Positions 58,386 to 64,000 of a stretch of 64,000 bases of DNA are shown here, one piece after another (position 1 is the stretch's first letter; every line of letters starts with the position of its first letter). This DNA comes from Hormiphora californensis (Eukaryota; Ctenophora; Tentaculata; Cydippida; Pleurobrachiidae). The notes under the pieces were generated by a model. The model had not been told where the DNA came from. It was given only the letters and a program-made list of their open reading frames with translations, and ran no database searches. Location: assembly GCA_020137815.1 (NCBI GenBank), contig CM035359.1, positions 138,501 through 202,500 of the forward strand, given 5' to 3'. The position numbers were made by a program, and so were the translations under genes.

Positions 58386-61300
58386 TCAAACCATCGCCTC
58401 ATTATCCTTCTTCAAATGTGCCTTATTCTTTTCCTCGACCAAGTCTTTACTCAGTTTAATAACCAACTGTTCAAAGACCCTCGGGTTGACATTGTTCGCA
58501 ATTAAATGAAGATAAGTCCTTCCCGTGGTGCCGCAATTAAAATATATGTACTTCAACTTTGAATCCCCCTTGAGAAAGCACCGCTGCAGGAACCTTTGGT
58601 ATCCACCATCCACGAAGCAGTGTTCAGAGATGGTGAAGAAGAGGGAGAGAATGTTGGAGAGAATGGTTAGGACAAGGGCGAACCAGTAGATTAGGAAGAG
58701 GTATTGGTTCATAACATTGGGCGCTAGGACACACATTCCCTGTTCCTCTTCAAGACCTGCGAAAAGGGGGTGGAGAAAAAGGAGTTGTAGTTGAGTAAGA
58801 GGTAGAGAGACCTGTGAAAAAGGGGTGGAGAAAAAGGAGTTATAGTTGAGTAAGAGGTAGAGAGACAAGAAGAAAGGGTGGAGAAAAAGGAGTTATACTT
58901 AGTTGAGAGTAAGATGTAGAGAGACAGGAAGGGGTTAAATAATTATACTTTTCTTGGTAAACCATGCCAGTATCGTTCGAGATGGTGCAGGGACTATCAA
59001 TTTTATTATGACAAATACTTTGATTTACATGACCCTGGCCCTCGGCGTCACAGGACAAATTGCACTTCCTCACAGGACAAATTGCACTTAGAAAAAAATG
59101 TTTCACAAAATAGAAAGAAGAATATACACAATATATAGCTCACCCGAAGGTCCCCATCTCTTGATTTCGCACGCAACCATCTTCGGGAAAAGCCTGTCTT
59201 TTATAAACGCCGTCACGTTCGCTGACTGTATGGAAAAGGAATCAATGATTTGAAGGAAATTTGGTGTATGTTTAAAAGTGGTTAGATTTGCGATCAGTTT
59301 TTCTTTCTCAGAATTTTTAAGAAATTTCTTCGTAAGATCAAGCTGCAACTTCTGATCTATAAGCATATTTTTTTAACACCACAACTGCAACCCATATTTA
59401 GCTCCGATCTAAGTTTGTTTCTCCTCTCGAGAGGTGTCATCCCTCCAAATCATATTTCAGTTTCTAGATTTAGACTACGTAATGCATAAACTCCCCAAAT
59501 GCCCCATGGTGTCGAACTCCTATCATAATCATTGAACTCTCAACTTGAATACTTTTATGATAAGTTGCGAGTTCAGTACCCGGGCCCAAAAAGAGGGGGG
59601 TATACAATATACATACCTTGTCAAGAGAAGAGAACCACTCTGTACCGTAGGTTATAAAACTAGCTGATTCGAACATTGAATTCGTAGCGTACATAAGACC
59701 TACCGCCGCTGAGAGAGATGGGAGATTTGAGAAATTATATATATATATATATATGGCTGAGAGAGAGAGATGGGAGATTTGAGAAATTATATATATGGCC
59801 AAACAAGCCGCTGAGAGAGAGATGGGAGATTTGAGAAATTATATATAGAGATGGGAGATTTGAGAAATTATATATGGCCAAACAAGCCGCTGAGAGAGAT
59901 GGGATTATATACAGGGGTGGTGGTGCCTTGGTGGGGGCTAGTATATAGGGGGCGAAGACGCTGAGAGAGAGATGGGAGATTTGAGAAATTATATATAGAG
60001 ATGGGAGATTTGAGAAATTATATACAGGGGTGGTGGTGCCTTGGTGGGGGCTAGGGGGCGAAGACGCTGAGAGAGATTTGAGAGATTTGAGAAATTATAT
60101 GAGGCATAAACTCTGGCCACTGGCGCGTTATTTCAGATAACTTTCTCCCAGCGCGCCGCTGGGAGAAGTTAGCTGGAGTTTATCCGCCGCTGGCGGATAA
60201 ACTGGTTTAAATCACGACGACGATCCCGAGGCGGAGCCGAGGGAGAGGCGGAGGGGTTTAAACCTATAACGTGCCAGTGGTCAGAGTTTATGGGTTATAT
60301 ACCCTGCTTTAGTTGTTTATTTCAAGTATTACACACCAACAAGAGAGAGAACACTAATCAAAACACACAAAGAGAACTGAGAAATAGTTAAAAACACGTC
60401 ACAATTGAGTGTACATTGTTTGGTAACAGTTACTAAGCAGTTGCTAAGGAAAGAGAGTGAAAGAAATAGCCTGATAAGGGGCACATGTCACAAATAACAC
60501 AGAGAAAGAGATAGTGAGACAAAAGGGGAGATAAAGAGAGAGTAATTGACGGAATGTGTCCTTTCTTTCTCTCCAATGTAGTGTGTAAGTGTTGCACATA
60601 GTGTTCCCTCTGTATTTTAGTAAGAACTGATCATTTACACACACTTTGAATGTTACGTAGGAGTTAAAAATAAATAACCTGCCAGTGGGAAATAATCTGC
60701 CGCTGGACTGGCTGTTTACTGAGAGCGCGCTAGTGGGACTTCTCGCCACTGGCGCATTATTTAAGTTAGCAGGGTATATATATGGCCAAACAAGCCGCTG
60801 AGAGAGAGATGGGAGATTTGAGAAATTATATATATGGCTGAGAGAGATGGGAGATTTGAGGGAGATTTGAGAGAGATGGGAGATTTGAGAAATTATATTA
60901 TATGCAGCCAAACAAGCCACTGAGAGAGATGGGGGATTTGAGAAATTATATTATATGGCCAAACAATATTTAACAGATTTTCCAATGTTTTGTGGGATTG
61001 ATTTGTTTTTTCGGGATTGTTTTGCCACTAACCTCCGAGATACAGCAGTTTAACAGTAAATATAAGAAGGAACATCCGATGACTTTGGGTAACTTTTGCA
61101 TACGTACTTTTCTCCTGCGGATATTAACTACGGTTAATGGTTTTTGTGGCTAGACAAACTAACTTTCATACTTAGAAGATGTCAATTTTCTGTCAGGCCA
61201 ATGCTAGTCTGACAGGTTATTTTTCAGTAAACCGTCCACATCTGTTGGCGCCTATACCCAGGAATATTGATCCTACCTGAATGAAAATGGATAGTTTGAT

Positions 61301-63773
61301 GGCCAACCATCGTGATGCCTTCGCCACTTTATCCGCCATAACCTCTTCTGTTCCCACCTGTGTAAAATGGTAGAAACAATACATAAATCAAAGCTATGAC
61401 CTAATAATATAAGAACACATTTAATTTCACCAAATAAAACATTCTCAAAATCCCATAGGCTATATACCGGATTGTATAGTAGCTTGAGAACGGGTTTGAG
61501 TTCAAAAACTCCCAACTGCTTGTAAACGAGGTAGGGGGCGAAGAAGGCTACAGAGGATAACCAGAAGTAGAAGGGAACCCACTGGTACCATGTGTGGTAT
61601 ACTCTGAGAGGGGGAGGTAGGATGGTTAGGAAGGGGATTAGGGAACCCACTGGTACCAAGTGTGGTACACTCTGAGAGGGGGAGGTAGGATGGTTAGGAA
61701 GGGGATTAGGGAACCCACTGGTACCAAGTGTGGTACACTCTGAGAGGGGGAGGTAGGATGGTTAGGAAGGGGATTAGGGAACCCACTGGTACCAAGTGTG
61801 GTACACTCTGAGAGGGGGAGGTAGGATGGTTAGGAAGGGGATTAGGGAACCCACTGGTACCAAGTGTGGTACACTCGATGAGAGGGGATGGTTTAAGGGA
61901 TTCACTGGGAGACTCTGGGAGAGGGAGGAGGGGTGGGAGAAGATTGTTAGAATGAAAGGGGTGGGGATGGGAGCAGGGGGTGGGGATGGGAGCAGGGGTA
62001 CCTATTGCCACTGTTACGATGTGTGCCGCATTGTGTAGTAGCTACGCTGAAAGGGGGGGGGGGAAGTTTGTAGAGGAATTAGTTAGTAGGCGGATAGATT
62101 ATTTTCGTTCAGACAGTGCGCTCAGATGGGGTCGGTGCCCCCAGACAGATAGTTGGCTGTTGCGTACTGGATACTAACAATATATATGAGAGATTTGATG
62201 CAGGTGTATGTGATAATAATATTATCACGTACACCTCCATATTATTGGAGTGCTTGATGTATGTGATAATATTACATCTGATTTTAGTGATTTTGACAGT
62301 TTGATCATCTGACATTTTAACTGACAGGAGACCTAAGTTGCCTGGCTAGACTGTGTATCGGGCGGGAGGGTTAGAACATAACAAGGCCTAAGTTGATCTG
62401 TCTGGCGCCGCGACCCCATCTGAGCGCACTGTCAGGAGAATCAAATGGGGTACGGCGCCGCCATACAGAAGTTGATGGGGTGTAAGCATCTGATTTTATT
62501 TGGGTCGCAGCTTGCACTACGAGATGTCACTACGAGATGTCACATCTAGTTTTATCAAAATTAAATAATGCATAAATAATGCAAAGGAAGTTTAGAATAT
62601 TGATATGCTATACTTCAACTTGTCAGAGCAACTATACTGTTATGGCATATTCGATATATTGTGGTTTCATCTTAAACAATAAACGTGTGAACAGTATTGA
62701 GTATGAAAAATATGAACAGTGTGAGCAATATGAATACAAAATCAATATGAACACTCAGAACAATATGTACATTATGAACGATACCTAGTTGGTGGTAGAT
62801 ACATATCCCCCGGTGGACATTTCAACCTTCCCCCTCCTTTTAACTTCCGCTCCAAGCAAGGGGGTGCATCCTCCGGAATCAGACCTGCGAGGGTTGTCAG
62901 ACACTGACTGTACATCGCGCAACCTCGATGCACAGTCAGACCCCAAACACACAGCTACCCCAAACACACAGCTACGCGAGGCTGCTACGCGGCCTCACGT
63001 AGCCGCACCGGGCCTTCGGCCCGGTGCGGAGAGGACGGTCTTATATGAGACAATGCGAGGGGAACATGTTTTGATTTGCCTTGTTCGACCCTCCCTCAAA
63101 CAAGTTTTGATAACAATGTTAGCGAGGGAACATGTTTTGTTAGCCAACAGCTCTCACATGCGCTAATGTCTGTACTCTCCAAGTGAAACCCCTTGGTGAC
63201 ATATAGACACCTGGCGCGACCCCCGCACCAGGTGTCTATATATGTCACCAAGACAATCACCAAGACAATCACCTTCTTTAGCACAGCAATTCGCAGCTAG
63301 TGAAAGCAGGTTTTTCCGTGCAAATATCTTATTGGGGGAGCTGCATCGCGCTGACAGTAGTCAGTACATACCCGGATATGGAAGACTCCCATCTTTGATC
63401 TCATAGGCCTCCATTATCGTGTAAAGACCTTGGGTCCAACAGTAATCATCCACAAAGGAGGATGAAAACTTGGTGAGACCATCACAAGCAATAATGTTTC
63501 CAGAGTACTGCTTTAGTGTCACTGTAGGGAGGAGAATCAGTCGTAACCATGACAACACCAGTTATACTGAATGTTACCCAGGAGAACATGTTATCGTATG
63601 GTTACCATGGTTACCATAGCAACCAGCAGTCTTGTGTGTGACTTACCCACAGTCCCGAGAGTGAGGCACAGCAGAAACATGTAACAGCGGTTAAGTTGAT
63701 CCCACTTATCATCCAAAACAATCGATTTGAACGGTGTTACGCCTTTAAACTTTGATAACAAGTCAACTATCAT
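58386..63773 (-). CDS. Innexin B, 8 exons, 414 aa
   Basis: Exons: 63647-63773, 63372-63521, 61468-61601, 61277-61357, 61033-61114, 59617-59708, 59144-59351, 58386-58756; phases agree and total 1245 nt with TGA. The start ATG follows an in-frame TGA. N-terminus MIVDLLSKFKGVTPFK then LDDKWDQLNR; TM1 about 29-47; loop 1 with C55 and C70 (DDYCWTQG) and LPYP; TM2 about 97-120 (WYQWVPFYFW); cytoplasmic EEVMADKVAKASRWL; TM3 about 177-199; long loop 2 with LFPKMVACEIKRWGPSG (C283) and GMCVLAPN (C300); TM4 about 309-333; tail with YIYFNCGTTGR and a charged end. Paralogue of innexin A on the same strand, with differing intron positions. Exon 3 uses the second AG of CAGAG. Exons 3, 6 and 8 adjoin repeats containing their own acceptors. 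Confidence 0.9.
58757..58925. repeat. Three-unit repeat at the innexin B exon 8 acceptor
   Basis: Units of about 57 bp (CCTGYGAAAAAGGGGTGGAG, then AAAAAGGAGTTATAGTTGAG). On the minus strand the second unit again contains CCCTTTTTCACAG-GT, a copy of the true acceptor CCCTTTTCGCAG-GT; the third is diverged. Confidence 0.75.
59709..60970. repeat. Repeat array at the innexin B exon 6 acceptor, interrupted by the 681-bp element
   Basis: Irregular units GCCGCTGAGAGAGATGGGAG plus ATTTGAGAAATTATATATGG and CCAAACAA. On the minus strand each holds CATCTCTCTCAG-CGGC, the true exon 6 acceptor. The 681-bp element (60100-60781) splits the array. Confidence 0.8.
60100..60781 (-). repeat. 681-bp composite hairpin element, copy 2 (inverted)
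   Basis: Reverse complement of 13599-14279 with few differences (for example GTGTACATTG against AGTGTACAC, and the CATGTCAC/CATGCCCC region). It lies in intron 5 of innexin B. Confidence 0.8.
61574..61880. repeat. 68-bp repeat, about 4.5 units, carrying the innexin B exon 3 acceptor
   Basis: Unit GGGAACCCACTGGTACCAAG, TGTGGTACACTCTGAGAGGG, GGAGGTAGGATGGTTAGGAA, GGGGATTA. On the minus strand each unit is CCTCCCCCTCTCAGAG followed by the coding start that gives HTWYQWVP in the true exon. Only the first unit (61574-61601) belongs to the functional exon. Confidence 0.92.
61881..63371. other. Innexin B intron 2 with dispersed repeats
   Basis: GGGGTGGGGATGGGAGCAGG duplications at about 61960-61990; CTGTCTGGCGCC-type repeats at 62105 and 62396; TGCCTGGCTAGACTGTGT at 62340 (also at 41869); the third copy of the TGTACATCGCGC / GC-hairpin repeat at 62898-63060; and a hairpin GGTGACATATAGACACCTGG-CGCG---CCAGGTGTCTATATATGTCACC at about 63193-63251. 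Confidence 0.6.
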
Positions 63774-64000
63774 CACGGATCATCTGAGGAGGGGAAATCC
63801 ATTTTATTGATTTATTAGCAATATAATATATTATATTGTTTGTACTTGATATACTTCCGTTCTAGTACCTTCATCATTCCGGCCGGGTTCAAAAAGTTCA
63901 TTTTTATATTTCATGGTCCGGCTTGAGGAGCCAAATCGAACGATTTTTGTTTGGGGCCTCCGTTCCCAAGATATTTTGGGGGAAAACCATATCTCACATT
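63774..64000. promoter_or_regulatory. Upstream side of innexin B
   Basis: CCCCTCCTCAG immediately before the exon 1 leader looks like a 3' splice acceptor (AG at about 63785-63784), so a noncoding 5' exon may lie beyond the window. No TATA box identified. Confidence 0.35.

Overview
This is a eukaryotic, metazoan genomic window, not a prokaryotic one. Its real genes are split by GT-AG introns. Between them lie CR1/L2-type non-LTR retrotransposons, TA-, hAT- and foldback-type DNA elements, minisatellites and CT/GA microsatellites. Two genes are unmistakable innexins, so the animal is not a sponge or placozoan. Their fourth-transmembrane entry reads CVLAPNV-N-Y instead of the usual bilaterian CVLP-N--NEK. 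From memory this resembles ctenophore innexins; treat the phylum as a guess.

Layout. Positions 1-1230 hold no recognisable gene. Positions 1231-3552 are a stretched-homopolymer block that looks like a read or consensus artefact. At 5491-7996 (minus) are four phase-consistent exons of an unidentified Pro/Ser-rich protein, with a palindrome-rich MITE in the intron below exon 4. At 8477-14822 are retroelements: an RT-tail fragment, a nearly full-length minus-strand LINE (ORF1 with zinc fingers, ORF2 with endonuclease and RT and one frameshift), and a 5'-truncated LINE on the plus strand. Positions 15323-30000 are mostly repeats (foldback, hAT and pogo-like elements, minisatellites), with one small TATA-driven secreted protein at 18183-18464. 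At 31736-34622 (plus) is a complete six-exon rhodopsin-like GPCR of 372 aa. Positions 35513-38960 hold two long foldback elements. At 39367-51216 (minus) is an 11-exon innexin (386 aa) carrying a 5.2-kb minisatellite. At 52658-53725 (plus) is a two-exon single-pass membrane protein. A 3.7-kb foldback element with satellite arms lies at 54176-57919. At 58386-63773 (minus) is a second, 8-exon innexin (414 aa).

How the genes relate. The two innexins are same-strand paralogues. Each has four membrane segments and two cysteines per extracellular loop, and would form gap-junction channels or hemichannels. The GPCR, secreted protein and small membrane protein show no evident functional link to them.

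Most notable observation. Several innexin exons sit at the edge of tandem repeats whose unit contains the exon's own 3' splice site, and sometimes the first coding bases. This is seen for exon 4 of innexin A (about 80 units of 65 bp) and exons 3, 6 and 8 of innexin B. Exon models were spliced by eye from reading frames, splice signals and phase continuity, with no transcript data.
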